Positions 1 to 6,347 are shown, counted from the first letter of the stretch. The stretch: 6,818 nucleotides of DNA from Burkholderiales bacterium (GCA_947371645.1 CANBQJ010000202.1:1-6818); one strand, 5' to 3'. Numbers and translations are program-made. The notes: generated by a model from the letters alone, not told the origin.

Positions 1-698
1 ACCTGCATGCTGCGCTCACCAAAGCTACAGGCCAGCAGCTGCTGCGGCACCACCTGGGTGTAGGTGCCCGCAAAGTCAAAGCCCATGCTGCCGTCCTTGG
101 CCTCCATGCGCGATGAAAAGCCGCCGCCCACGCGCAGGTCCACCTCGGCGCGGGTGGTGTGCCAGTCGGGCGACGCGGCGTTCCACTGGGTGATGTCGGC
201 CGGTGTGGTCCAGGCCTGCCAGATCAGTGCCAGCGGGGCGGCGATGGTGGTCTCCACGGTGATCTTCACGGGGCCTTGGCCGGCACCCAGTTCGGTGGCC
301 AGGCGGTCCAGGTTCTGCTCATTGGCCGGCTCGACGATGTGCCGAACGGCCTGGGCCACGGCCGGGTCGTCGAAGGTCTGGTCCCAGCGCAAGAGCGTGC
401 CGCCCGCAGCCGGCTCCAGGGTGATGGCCAGCTGAAAGTGCGGCGCGTTCACATGCCGGATCACCACCTTGCGGTCAGGCTCGATGACGTCGAACACCGA
501 CTCGTTGGGGTAGGTGCTGCCGTCAGGGCCGATCATGGTGAAGACCCAGTTGCCACCCACCGTGAAGTCGAACACGTCGAAGCGGTTGGCAAAGCCCGCA
601 GGGCCCCACCACCTGGCCAGCCGTTCGCCTTGCCTGATGGCGTCGAAGATGGCTGCGGGTGAGGCCTGCAGTTGGCGGCTGGTGCTGAAGGTGGTCAT
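1..698 (-). CDS. Tandem AHSA1/SRPBCC-domain protein, 3' end cut by window edge
   Basis: At least 232 codons are open to the left edge, so the C-terminus is missing. The ATG at 698 follows a clear GAGGAG Shine-Dalgarno with 7 nt spacing. Two consecutive START/AHSA1-like units can be read. The first, about residues 1-140, contains the ARWWGP segment near residue 30 and a VGGNWVFTM strand. The second starts near residue 143 with VKITVETTIAAP and continues through WTTPADITQW and a VGGGFSSRMEAKDG strand. These follow the usual AHSA1 pattern: an N-terminal strand, 'AP..lW.aWT', then 'vGG.f...m'. The family forms a helix-grip fold with a hydrophobic cavity; members bind varied ligands or assist Hsp90-like chaperones, and most bacterial ones have no assigned reaction. 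It lies 37 bp downstream of the cupin gene on the same strand and could be the last or a late gene of the cluster. The family call is firm; the function is unknown. Confidence 0.85.
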   Translation of the reverse strand, partial: MTTFSTSRQLQASPAAIFDAIRQGERLARWWGPAGFANRFDVFDFTVGGNWVFTMIGPDGSTYPNESVFDVIEPDRKVVIRHVNAPHFQLAITLEPAAGGTLLRWDQTFDDPAVAQAVRHIVEPANEQNLDRLATELGAGQGPVKITVETTIAAPLALIWQAWTTPADITQWNAASPDWHTTRAEVDLRVGGGFSSRMEAKDGSMGFDFAGTYTQVVPQQLLACSFGERSMQ

Positions 699-735
699 GT
701 CACGGCTCCTCTTACCTGGCAAGGCGGTTGCAAGA

Positions 736-1179
736 TCAGGTCGACAGCATATCGGCCTTGCCGCCGGCGTCCTGCGGCGGGTGGTCCTGGAACCATTGCG
801 CGATGCCCGGCATGTGCGGCTCAAAGCCACCCGGCACCGAAAAATTCAGCACGCCTGCGCGCGCGTTGCTGCGGTTCTCGAAGTCATGGGTGAGCCCGCC
901 AGGGATGAGCACGAAGGCACCCCGGCTCGCCTCCACCCACGTGTCGCCCACCAGCAGGCTCATGGTGCCTTCGATGACGTAGAAGACGTCGTCCTCAGGG
1001 TGGGCGTGCGCACCCGGGCCTTGGGTGTGGGCGTCCAGCCACCATTCGGAAATGGCATAGCGCGACCCGGTCTCTTCGCCATCGGCCTTGAACACGGCGG
1101 CGATGCGGCCCATGGGGTAGGCGCGGCCTTCGCCGGGGCTCAGGACAACAGGCAGGCGGGCGGATGCGGAAGCAGGCAT
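736..1179 (-). CDS. Small single-domain cupin protein
   Basis: The product is 147 aa. The ATG at 1179 is preferred because AGGAG lies 5 nt upstream; an in-frame TTG at 1206 would add nine residues but lacks a comparable ribosome site. Both cupin motifs are visible. Motif 1 at about residues 54-71 has H58 and H60 followed by FYVIEG. Motif 2 at about residues 87-101 contains PGGLTH, with H98 as the third metal-binding histidine. The motif 1 position normally held by glutamate appears to be Asp (D64, or D63). No signal peptide or membrane segment is seen, so it is probably cytoplasmic. Cupins of this size range from metal-dependent dioxygenases and isomerases to plain ligand-binding proteins, and substrate cannot be read from sequence. 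It sits 46 bp after the flavin reductase-like gene and 37 bp before the SRPBCC gene, suggesting co-transcription. Confidence 0.88.
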   Translation of the reverse strand: MPASASARLPVVLSPGEGRAYPMGRIAAVFKADGEETGSRYAISEWWLDAHTQGPGAHAHPEDDVFYVIEGTMSLLVGDTWVEASRGAFVLIPGGLTHDFENRSNARAGVLNFSVPGGFEPHMPGIAQWFQDHPPQDAGGKADMLST

Positions 1180-1225
1180 GAGGGCTCCTGTGGACCAGCT
1201 CGCCAAAGGGCAAGCAGCGGATGGG

Positions 1226-1768
1226 CTAAACGCCGGGTGGCAGTTTAGACAACATCATGTCTCTCTTGTTGAGCGTCTCGCCATCCACCACGAAAGTGCC
1301 GTCCCCAACGGCATGGATGGTTCTCTGCTCGGCGCGGTCGGCATCCCGGTAGGCGGCGATGCCCTCCAGCACCACGATGTCGTGCTTGCGCACGATGTCC
1401 ACCACCTGGCACTCGATGTTGGCCAGGCACTCTTGGATGAGCGGTGCAGGCACATGCTTGGCGGCCACAGGGGTCAGGCCAAAGCGCGCGAACTTGTCGA
1501 CGTCCTTGCCCGAGCAGGTGCCCACCCCCAGGACCTGGTCGATGAGGTCCACCGTCGGGATGGCGATGACGCACGCCTTCGTCTTCTTGAGCGCTGCGAA
1601 GGAATGGTTCCAGGCGCCGGTGGTGATGGCGAACCTGGGCGTGAAGCCCATGACCATGGTCCAGGAGATGGTCATGACGTTGGGGCGCTCGCCGTCATGG
1701 GTGGTGACCCAGACGACGGGGCCAGGCTCCAGCAAGGTGAAGGCCTTGCTCAGTGGGTAGGGCTTCAT
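1226..1768 (-). CDS. Flavin reductase-like FMN-binding split-barrel protein (flavoredoxin/DIM6-NTAB type)
   Basis: The product is 180 aa, normal for the single-domain flavin reductase-like family. The ATG at 1768 follows GGAGG at good spacing. The FMN-binding region is recognisable in the first third: VVWVTT near residue 18, then NVMTISWTMVMGFTP at about 30-44, where backbone and Ser/Thr side chains normally hold the FMN phosphate. The segment around residues 71-99, containing PTVDLIDQV, a CSGKDVDKF stretch and FGLTP, is typical of the flavoredoxin branch. Four cysteines are present (C66, C85, C114, C120), but no CxxC or heme motif. Family members bind FMN and either reduce free flavin with NAD(P)H or pass electrons to a partner. 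There is no export signal, so it should act in the cytoplasm. It starts 45 bp after the tetraheme cytochrome gene; a role tied to extracellular electron transfer is possible but is only inferred from position. Confidence 0.88.
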   Translation of the reverse strand: MKPYPLSKAFTLLEPGPVVWVTTHDGERPNVMTISWTMVMGFTPRFAITTGAWNHSFAALKKTKACVIAIPTVDLIDQVLGVGTCSGKDVDKFARFGLTPVAAKHVPAPLIQECLANIECQVVDIVRKHDIVVLEGIAAYRDADRAEQRTIHAVGDGTFVVDGETLNKRDMMLSKLPPGV

Positions 1769-1782
1769 CGCGGTCCTCCGCG
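1769..1782 (-). promoter_or_regulatory. Small hairpin overlapping the Shine-Dalgarno of the flavin reductase-like gene
   Basis: CGCGG and CCGCG can pair around a 4-nt AGGA loop immediately before the ATG at 1768. The GGAGG ribosome site is split between the stem and the loop. If the hairpin forms, it would dampen initiation and make translation depend on ribosomes or unwinding from upstream. The pairing is visible directly; any regulatory effect is inferred. Confidence 0.3.
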
Positions 1783-1813
1783 GATGAGGCTAACAGAAGA
1801 AGCCTGGCGGGGC

Positions 1814-2410
1814 TCACTCTTCGTCCGGGTCGCGGTACTCCTTGGGCAGGTGGTGCGCGATGCCCTTGTGGCAGTCGATGCAGGTCTGGCCGGCCGCCTT
1901 GGCCGCCATGTGCTTCTTGTACACGGTCTGCTTCTGGTACTCGGGGCTCATGGCATCGAAGTTGTGGCAGTTCTTGCATTCACGTGAGCCGGCCGCCTTC
2001 ATGCGCTCCCACTCGTGGGTGGCCAGCTCCATGCGGTGGGCTTCGAACTTCTCCGGTGTGTCCACATAGCCCGTGATCTTGCCGAACACCTCTTTGCTGG
2101 CTTGCATCTTGCGCACCATCTTGTGTACCCAGTCGCGCGGCACGTGGCAGTCGGAGCAGATGGCGCGCACCCCGGTGCGGTTCGCGTAGTGGATGGTCTG
2201 CTTGTACTCCTGGTAGACGGTGTCGCGCATCTCGTGGCAAGAGATGCAGAACTCCAGGCGGTTGGTTTCTTCCAGCGCGGTGTTGAAGCCGCCCCAGAAG
2301 ATGATGCCGCCCACAAAGCCCAGCACCAGCAAGGTCAGCAGCGAATACTTCGCCGAAGGCCTGCGCAAGGCCCGCCACAGGCGGCCCACGCCGCGTCCAT
2401 CGTTGTCCAT
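1814..2410 (-). CDS. cymA: NapC/NirT-family tetraheme cytochrome c (CymA/ImoA-like quinone-linked cytochrome)
   Basis: The product is 198 aa, normal for the family. A short cytoplasmic N-terminus rich in Arg/Lys is followed by one membrane anchor at about residues 23-41. The periplasmic domain then carries exactly four CxxCH heme sites, at C55-H59, C85-H89, C145-H149 and C177-H181. The CHEM segment after the first heme, the CSDCHVPRDW segment at the second and the C-terminal HKGIAHHLP are family hallmarks. The ATG at 2410 follows AAGGGAG with 6 nt spacing. In Shewanella, CymA oxidises menaquinol and feeds MtrA; in iron oxidisers the homologue (called ImoA in some work) is proposed to pass electrons from MtoA/MtoD into the quinone pool. 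It lies 43 bp downstream of the barrel gene, so it is probably translated from the same message. Family assignment is near certain; the symbol and the direction of electron flow are inferred from context. No nap or nir genes lie nearby to suggest nitrate or nitrite reduction. Confidence 0.93.
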   Translation of the reverse strand: MDNDGRGVGRLWRALRRPSAKYSLLTLLVLGFVGGIIFWGGFNTALEETNRLEFCISCHEMRDTVYQEYKQTIHYANRTGVRAICSDCHVPRDWVHKMVRKMQASKEVFGKITGYVDTPEKFEAHRMELATHEWERMKAAGSRECKNCHNFDAMSPEYQKQTVYKKHMAAKAAGQTCIDCHKGIAHHLPKEYRDPDEE

Positions 2411-2449
2411 CTTCTTCTCCCTTGGGTGCCGATGCCCGAGCCGTCCACA

Positions 2450-2466
2450 CCGGTCAGAACGACCGG
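2450..2466 (-). other. Short stem-loop spanning the stop codon of the barrel gene
   Basis: CCGGTC and GACCGG form a 6-bp stem with a 5-nt loop across the mtoB stop codon (2454-2456), 40 nt before the tetraheme gene start. There is no following T-run. It may be an mRNA-processing or stability element, or chance in GC-rich sequence. Confidence 0.25.
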
Positions 2467-4847
2467 ATGTAGCCCAGGCCGATCACGTTGACGTGGTAGT
2501 GGCCAGGCGTCTGGTTGGTGGCCATCAGCGAGCTGGGCGTGCTGCCCTGCTGGTAGCCGTTGTAGTAGTAGTCGGCGGCACCCATGCGCTGCATCATGTA
2601 GGCCACGTTCACCGTCGAGGCCTTGTCGATGGCATAGCTGCCATGGAGCTTGAGCTGGGCCGTCAGGGTGCGGATGTCGGGCAAGGTGCCGCATGAGCCA
2701 ATCACCACGGCACCCGAGGTGTTGGTGCTGTCGCAGGTCACGCCGCCACTGGTGGCCGCCGTGTAGTTCAGCCGCGTGTTGTAGCGCGTCCGCCCCAGGG
2801 CATACGACAGGTCGCCAGACACCTCCAGCCGGCCACTCATCAGGCCCTTCTCCTTGAGGCCCGCGCCGATGGTCACGTCGCGGTCGGTGAGCTTGTTCGT
2901 CCATGAGGCCGTGGCCGGTACGACGAGGGCCGTGGCCGACAGCGTGTTGGCGCTGGGCGTGGTGTTGTAGCGCTGCAGGTCGGTCAGTTCGCGTTGGCGC
3001 TGCTGTGCAGAGACATAGCTGAAGACCGAGCCGGTGTCGCTGTAGGCCAGGGTGCCGTCGGCGTCCAGGCTCCAGCGCTTGCCGCTTTGCACGCCGTAGT
3101 CGCCGCCATAGGCGTCATGGGTGAAGCTGCCCCCCAGGCCCAGGCTGAGCGCATCCGTCACCCCGATGTTGAACATGCCCTTGACGGTCTGCTCGCGGCG
3201 CGAGGCCTCGAAGAAGGGGTGGAAGCCGGGGTAGTCGCCAGCGTTCTGGCCAGCTGGCGTCGTGTTGCCGGCTGCGGGCACCGGCCCGGTCAACGAGCCG
3301 TTCTGGCTGACGAAGGCTGCGCGCGCATACGGGTCGTAGTCCGTGTTGCGCACCGCGTAGATGTAGCCCAGCTTGAGGTCGGAGCTCTCGCCCAGCTTCA
3401 TCCGATAGCCGGTGTCCAGCTTGGTGTCGTGGCTGCCGGTGGCCACCACGCAATTGCTGCCTTGCGGGTAGCCTGCGTTGACCGCGTAGTTGTTGCACCA
3501 ACGCTTGAGCTCTTCGCGCGAGACCGCCGCCCGCACGCTCTGCCCGGCCTGGATGCGGTAGTCGGCAGACACTTCAATGAACTGCTTGCGCAGGCTCATG
3601 GGCGTGTTCGGGTAACTGGCCGCGTGGCTGCCGTCGATGGCGTAGAAGTTGTAGATGTTGGACGCGGTCTGGTTGTCGCGCTGGTCGTAGCGGAACGCGG
3701 CACCCAGCGTCAGGCCCTTGAGGCTTTGATCGGTCAGGCGCAAGTCGGTATGGGTGTTGAACACCTTGCCCGTCAGCGAAGCGGCCGGCGCCGTGGTGAT
3801 CATCAGGCCGGAGGGCCACGAGCCCGGGTCGACATAGGGCGCGTCTTGCGTGTTGCGGCTCCAGGACAGGCTGCCGGCCAGCTTGGTCTCCTGGCGCAGC
3901 TTGTAGCCACCGCTGAAGGTCAGCTGGTTGAGGCTGTTGCTGGGTGCGGTGGCCACGTACTGCACCGCCTGGCTCATGCCGGTGACCATCGATGGCACGT
4001 AGCCCATCTTCTCGTTGTCGTCGTGGAAGAAGGACCCTGCATAGGCGGCGGTCCAATAGGCATCGTCGCCCGTCCAGTTCAGCGCCACGTTCAGGCCGTC
4101 GGTCTGGTAGCGCGTGGGCATGGGCAGCACGGTGACCGCTTCGCCACCCAGTGCAGCCACCGGAGACCCGACGCCAACGGCCGCCGAGCCGATGCCCTGC
4201 AGCTTGGCGCCAGACTGGTTCATGCGGCTGAAATCGACGTTGAGGCTCAGCTGCGGCGTGATGACCGTCGCCCCCATCAGGCTCGCGTTCTGGCGACGCG
4301 TCGAGATGTCCAGGTTGTGGAAGGCGCCGCGTTGCGTCGCGTTGAGGTTGTTGGTGCCGGCGCCGCTGGTCGAGACCAGGCCGAAGCCCGTCGGCAGGGT
4401 GAACAGGCTGCCACCGTTGGTGCCCACATAGGGCGTCTGGTAGGAGTCACTCAGGTTGTGCACCAGCTCGTCGTAGGCCGCGCTCAGCGTCCAGACGCCC
4501 ACCCTGCTGGTGCTCAGCTGCAGCGAGCGGTTGCTCAGCCCCAGGTCGGCCGCCTTGAGGGACCAGCGGTAGACCCCGCCCTTTTCGTTGTCGGTGTAGC
4601 CATCGCCACCCTTCAGGTTGGCCGAGCCGTTGAGCCGCGTGCCCTTGTCCTGCAGGCCGTTGTACTCGCCGAACTTGGCCGACGCCTCGTTGACGGTCAC
4701 CGTGCTGAGCTCGATGGTGTTGGTCGGCAGCTTGAGCGCGTCGGCGGCATCGCCGCCCTCTTCGCCATGGGCAGCCATCGACCCGAAAACGGCGCTCAGG
4801 GCCACGGCCATGGCCGTCAACCTGAAGCGTGTGGTGTGCGATCTCAT
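2454..4847 (-). CDS. mtoB: MtrB/MtoB/PioB-family outer-membrane beta-barrel of the electron conduit
   Basis: The product is 797 aa, in the size range of MtrB/PioB porins. A signal peptide is visible (Arg-containing start, hydrophobic run at about 11-22, cleavage near residues 25-28). The mature N-terminus carries the KFGEYNGLQDKG segment typical of the family. The rest alternates polar and hydrophobic residues in strand-like stretches with Gly/Asn/Ser/Thr-rich loops, and it ends in the C-terminal aromatic signature YIRSF used for outer-membrane insertion. The barrel sheathes the decaheme partner and lets electrons cross the outer membrane. Only four cysteines occur (C451, C466, C705, C719), in two close pairs likely in loops; the N-terminal CxxC of Shewanella MtrB is absent. 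The ATG at 4847 follows AAGGGG by 6 nt and lies 16 bp after the decaheme gene, indicating tight coupling. The symbol mtoB rather than pioB or mtrB is chosen from the neighbouring MtoD- and CymA-like genes. Confidence 0.92.
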   Translation of the reverse strand: MRSHTTRFRLTAMAVALSAVFGSMAAHGEEGGDAADALKLPTNTIELSTVTVNEASAKFGEYNGLQDKGTRLNGSANLKGGDGYTDNEKGGVYRWSLKAADLGLSNRSLQLSTSRVGVWTLSAAYDELVHNLSDSYQTPYVGTNGGSLFTLPTGFGLVSTSGAGTNNLNATQRGAFHNLDISTRRQNASLMGATVITPQLSLNVDFSRMNQSGAKLQGIGSAAVGVGSPVAALGGEAVTVLPMPTRYQTDGLNVALNWTGDDAYWTAAYAGSFFHDDNEKMGYVPSMVTGMSQAVQYVATAPSNSLNQLTFSGGYKLRQETKLAGSLSWSRNTQDAPYVDPGSWPSGLMITTAPAASLTGKVFNTHTDLRLTDQSLKGLTLGAAFRYDQRDNQTASNIYNFYAIDGSHAASYPNTPMSLRKQFIEVSADYRIQAGQSVRAAVSREELKRWCNNYAVNAGYPQGSNCVVATGSHDTKLDTGYRMKLGESSDLKLGYIYAVRNTDYDPYARAAFVSQNGSLTGPVPAAGNTTPAGQNAGDYPGFHPFFEASRREQTVKGMFNIGVTDALSLGLGGSFTHDAYGGDYGVQSGKRWSLDADGTLAYSDTGSVFSYVSAQQRQRELTDLQRYNTTPSANTLSATALVVPATASWTNKLTDRDVTIGAGLKEKGLMSGRLEVSGDLSYALGRTRYNTRLNYTAATSGGVTCDSTNTSGAVVIGSCGTLPDIRTLTAQLKLHGSYAIDKASTVNVAYMMQRMGAADYYYNGYQQGSTPSSLMATNQTPGHYHVNVIGLGYIRSF

Positions 4848-4863
4848 GATGATCCCCTTGCGT

Positions 4864-5880
4864 TCAACGTTGCAGGAAGCCGCCGGCCGGGCTGTTGCTG
4901 CCGTGGACCATGCTGTGGCAGTTCATGCAGGCACGGCCCACCAGGTTCTTGCTGGGGAACTGGGCGGCACCGGATGCATTGGTGCTGGACAGGCCGGCCT
5001 GGTAGCCACCGGCGTTGACACCGGCAGGCGTGCCGCTGGCGTGCGTGCCGTCATGGCATTCCTGGCACAGGAAGGGCGCACGTGACTTCAGCAAGGGCGT
5101 GATGTTGGAGCCGTGCGGGTTGTGGCAGTTGGTGCAGTCTTCCGTCACGGGCTGGTGCTCGAAGAGGAAGGGGCCGCGCTTCTCGGCATGGCACTGGTAG
5201 CAGGTCTCGGTCACCGAGGCCTTCTTGAGCAGCTTGGGGCCGGTGGAGCCGTGCGGGTTGTGGCAATCGCTGCAGACCACCTTGCCCGCCAGGATGGGGT
5301 GCGAGGAGATCTTGTGGGCGTCGGCGCGCTGAGTCTTGTGGCAGGCAAAGCAGACGTCAGGCTGGGTCTTCTTGTCCAGCACCTTGTCGGCGCCGCCGTT
5401 GTGCACCTTGTGGCAGTCGTTGCAGGCCAGGCCAGCCGACTCGTGCTTGCCGCCGTCCCAGTTGCTGCGCTTCTGGCCCTTGTGGCAAGCCAGGCAGGCA
5501 CCGGCGCGATCACGTTCGTCGCTGCTGGCGTAGACGCCCTTCTTGAACACCACGTCGGGGGCTGGGCGCGTGCCGCTGCTGGCGCCCTGCCCGCCGGCCA
5601 CGTGCTTGTCGCTGCTGCCGTGGCAGGACTGGCAGGTGGGCGCATTCGGGTTGCCGCGCGCCCCATGCTTGGTCTGGTAGATCGACAGGATGGGCGCGTT
5701 CTCCGACTCATCGTGGCAGCGCGTGCAGGTGGCATCCTGCTTCACGCGTGCCGCAGCGCCATCCGATGCCGCCGCGGCCAGTTCGGGCAAGGCGACCTGT
5801 TCGCCGGCCATGGCCGGCCCGGTGTGAAGCAATGCGGTGGCCAGTCCAAAGGCCATGCACATGCGCGCAATCCATCTCAT
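4864..5880 (-). CDS. mtoA: Periplasmic decaheme cytochrome c, MtrA/MtoA/PioA (DmsE-type) family
   Basis: The product is 338 aa, close to the roughly 330 aa of MtrA and lacking the long N-terminal extension of PioA. A Sec signal peptide ends at the AMA site (A25). Exactly ten CxxCH motifs follow, starting at C52, C83, C129, C153, C177, C203, C227, C249, C272 and C318. Repeated distal-ligand-type segments such as CSDCHNPHGS and CTNCHNPHGS show the two-pentaheme repeat pattern of the family. The ATG at 5880 follows GAGAGGGG with about 6 nt spacing. MtrA-type proteins insert into the MtrB barrel and carry electrons between periplasm and cell surface. The following barrel gene starts 16 bp later. 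No DMSO reductase subunits are present, so a DmsE role is unlikely. The choice of mtoA over mtrA rests on context (monoheme MtoD-like gene upstream, no surface cytochrome gene); sequence alone does not fix whether electrons flow in or out. Confidence 0.94.
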   Translation of the reverse strand: MRWIARMCMAFGLATALLHTGPAMAGEQVALPELAAAASDGAAARVKQDATCTRCHDESENAPILSIYQTKHGARGNPNAPTCQSCHGSSDKHVAGGQGASSGTRPAPDVVFKKGVYASSDERDRAGACLACHKGQKRSNWDGGKHESAGLACNDCHKVHNGGADKVLDKKTQPDVCFACHKTQRADAHKISSHPILAGKVVCSDCHNPHGSTGPKLLKKASVTETCYQCHAEKRGPFLFEHQPVTEDCTNCHNPHGSNITPLLKSRAPFLCQECHDGTHASGTPAGVNAGGYQAGLSSTNASGAAQFPSKNLVGRACMNCHSMVHGSNSPAGGFLQR

Positions 5881-5942
5881 GGGGAACCCCTCTCAATCAG
5901 TCGATCACCCATCGCGTGCCATGTCGGGCAAAGCTGCGCCTG

Positions 5943-5965
5943 AGGCGACGGGCTGGCCGTCGCCT
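5943..5965 (-). other. GC-rich intergenic stem-loop between monoheme and decaheme cytochrome genes
   Basis: A perfect 9-bp inverted repeat (AGGCGACGG and CCGTCGCCT) encloses a 5-nt loop. It lies about 31 nt after the stop codon of the monoheme cytochrome gene and about 62 nt before the decaheme start. No U-run follows on the minus strand, so it is not a classical Rho-independent terminator. It could be a weak attenuator or a 3'-end stabiliser that lets the small cytochrome be made in larger amounts than the decaheme protein. The structure is seen directly; the role is inferred. Confidence 0.55.
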
Positions 5966-5996
5966 GGATCTGGCGCGCGAATGGGGGGAGTCGGAG

Positions 5997-6347
5997 TTAC
6001 AAGGACAGGATCCAGTCGACAAGGTTCTTCACCTCGGCGTCGTCCTTGGCCTTGATGACCTTGTGTGGCTCTTCGTGGCCATCCGGGAACTTGGCCTTCT
6101 CGCCGCTCGTCAGGTGCTTGATCAGCCGGGCTTCGGCCTCAGGCTTGCCCTTGTTCTTGGCGGCCACTTCCTTCCAGGGCGGGCCATCTTTCTGCTTTTC
6201 AATGCCATGGCACTTGAAGCAGTTGTTCTGCCGGGCCAGGGCCTCGGCAGCTTCCTTGTCGGCGGCCTGTGCGGGGATGCACAGGGCGCCCAACAGCAGG
6301 GCGGCACAGAGGCCGGCCAACATCTGGCGTGGGATTGGTTTGTTCAT
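5997..6347 (-). CDS. mtoD: Periplasmic class I monoheme cytochrome c (MtoD-like)
   Basis: The product is 116 aa with a clear Sec signal peptide: basic N-terminus, LAGLCAALLLGAL core and cleavage after AQA at residue 28, leaving an 88-residue mature domain. One heme site, CFKCH (C43, C46, H47), lies near the mature N-terminus, and the C-terminal helix ends in LVDWILSL, as in small c-551/c-552-like cytochromes. The mature protein contains no methionine, so the usual Met sixth ligand is impossible. H95 in the PDGHEEPHK segment lies next to the normal ligand position; H91 and H78 are alternatives. Position directly upstream of the decaheme gene and size suggest a periplasmic shuttle between the outer-membrane conduit and inner-membrane acceptors, as proposed for MtoD in Sideroxydans. 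The ribosome site before the ATG at 6347 is weak. Cytochrome identity is certain; the mtoD symbol rests on context. Confidence 0.85.
   Translation of the reverse strand: MNKPIPRQMLAGLCAALLLGALCIPAQAADKEAAEALARQNNCFKCHGIEKQKDGPPWKEVAAKNKGKPEAEARLIKHLTSGEKAKFPDGHEEPHKVIKAKDDAEVKNLVDWILSL

Noticed and set aside
514..1248. A 244-codon plus-strand frame across the cupin and SRPBCC starts
   Set aside because: It crosses two genes with clear domains and ribosome sites on the minus strand and resembles no protein.
1814..2410. Tetraheme protein as NapC or NrfH of nitrate/nitrite respiration
   Set aside because: No nap or nrf genes lie nearby; it directly follows the barrel gene of the electron conduit. 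The family is shared, so this alternative is less likely rather than excluded.
2994..5018. A 674-codon open frame on the plus strand opposite the barrel gene
   Set aside because: It is antisense to a well-supported outer-membrane protein, is low in complexity (Ala/Val/Gly/Arg/His-rich) with no recognisable domain, and is the usual by-product of GC-rich codon bias on the opposite strand.
4900..5740. Regularly recurring tgtggca-like words suggesting a repeat array or CRISPR
   Set aside because: These are the antisense of the CxxCH heme codons in the decaheme gene; spacing is irregular and they are fully explained by coding.
4864..5880. Decaheme protein as DmsE of an extracellular DMSO reductase system
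   Set aside because: The protein family overlaps, but no molybdopterin reductase or iron-sulfur subunit is present, while MtoD- and CymA-like genes are.
5113..5943. A 276-codon plus-strand frame opposite the decaheme cytochrome gene
   Set aside because: The opposite strand has ten heme motifs and a signal peptide. The plus-strand translation is Val/Ala/Gly-rich and shows no family.
5997..6347. Monoheme cytochrome as a lipoprotein because of Cys in the leader
   Set aside because: C14 and C23 are not preceded by a lipobox, and an AQA signal peptidase I site follows at residue 28.
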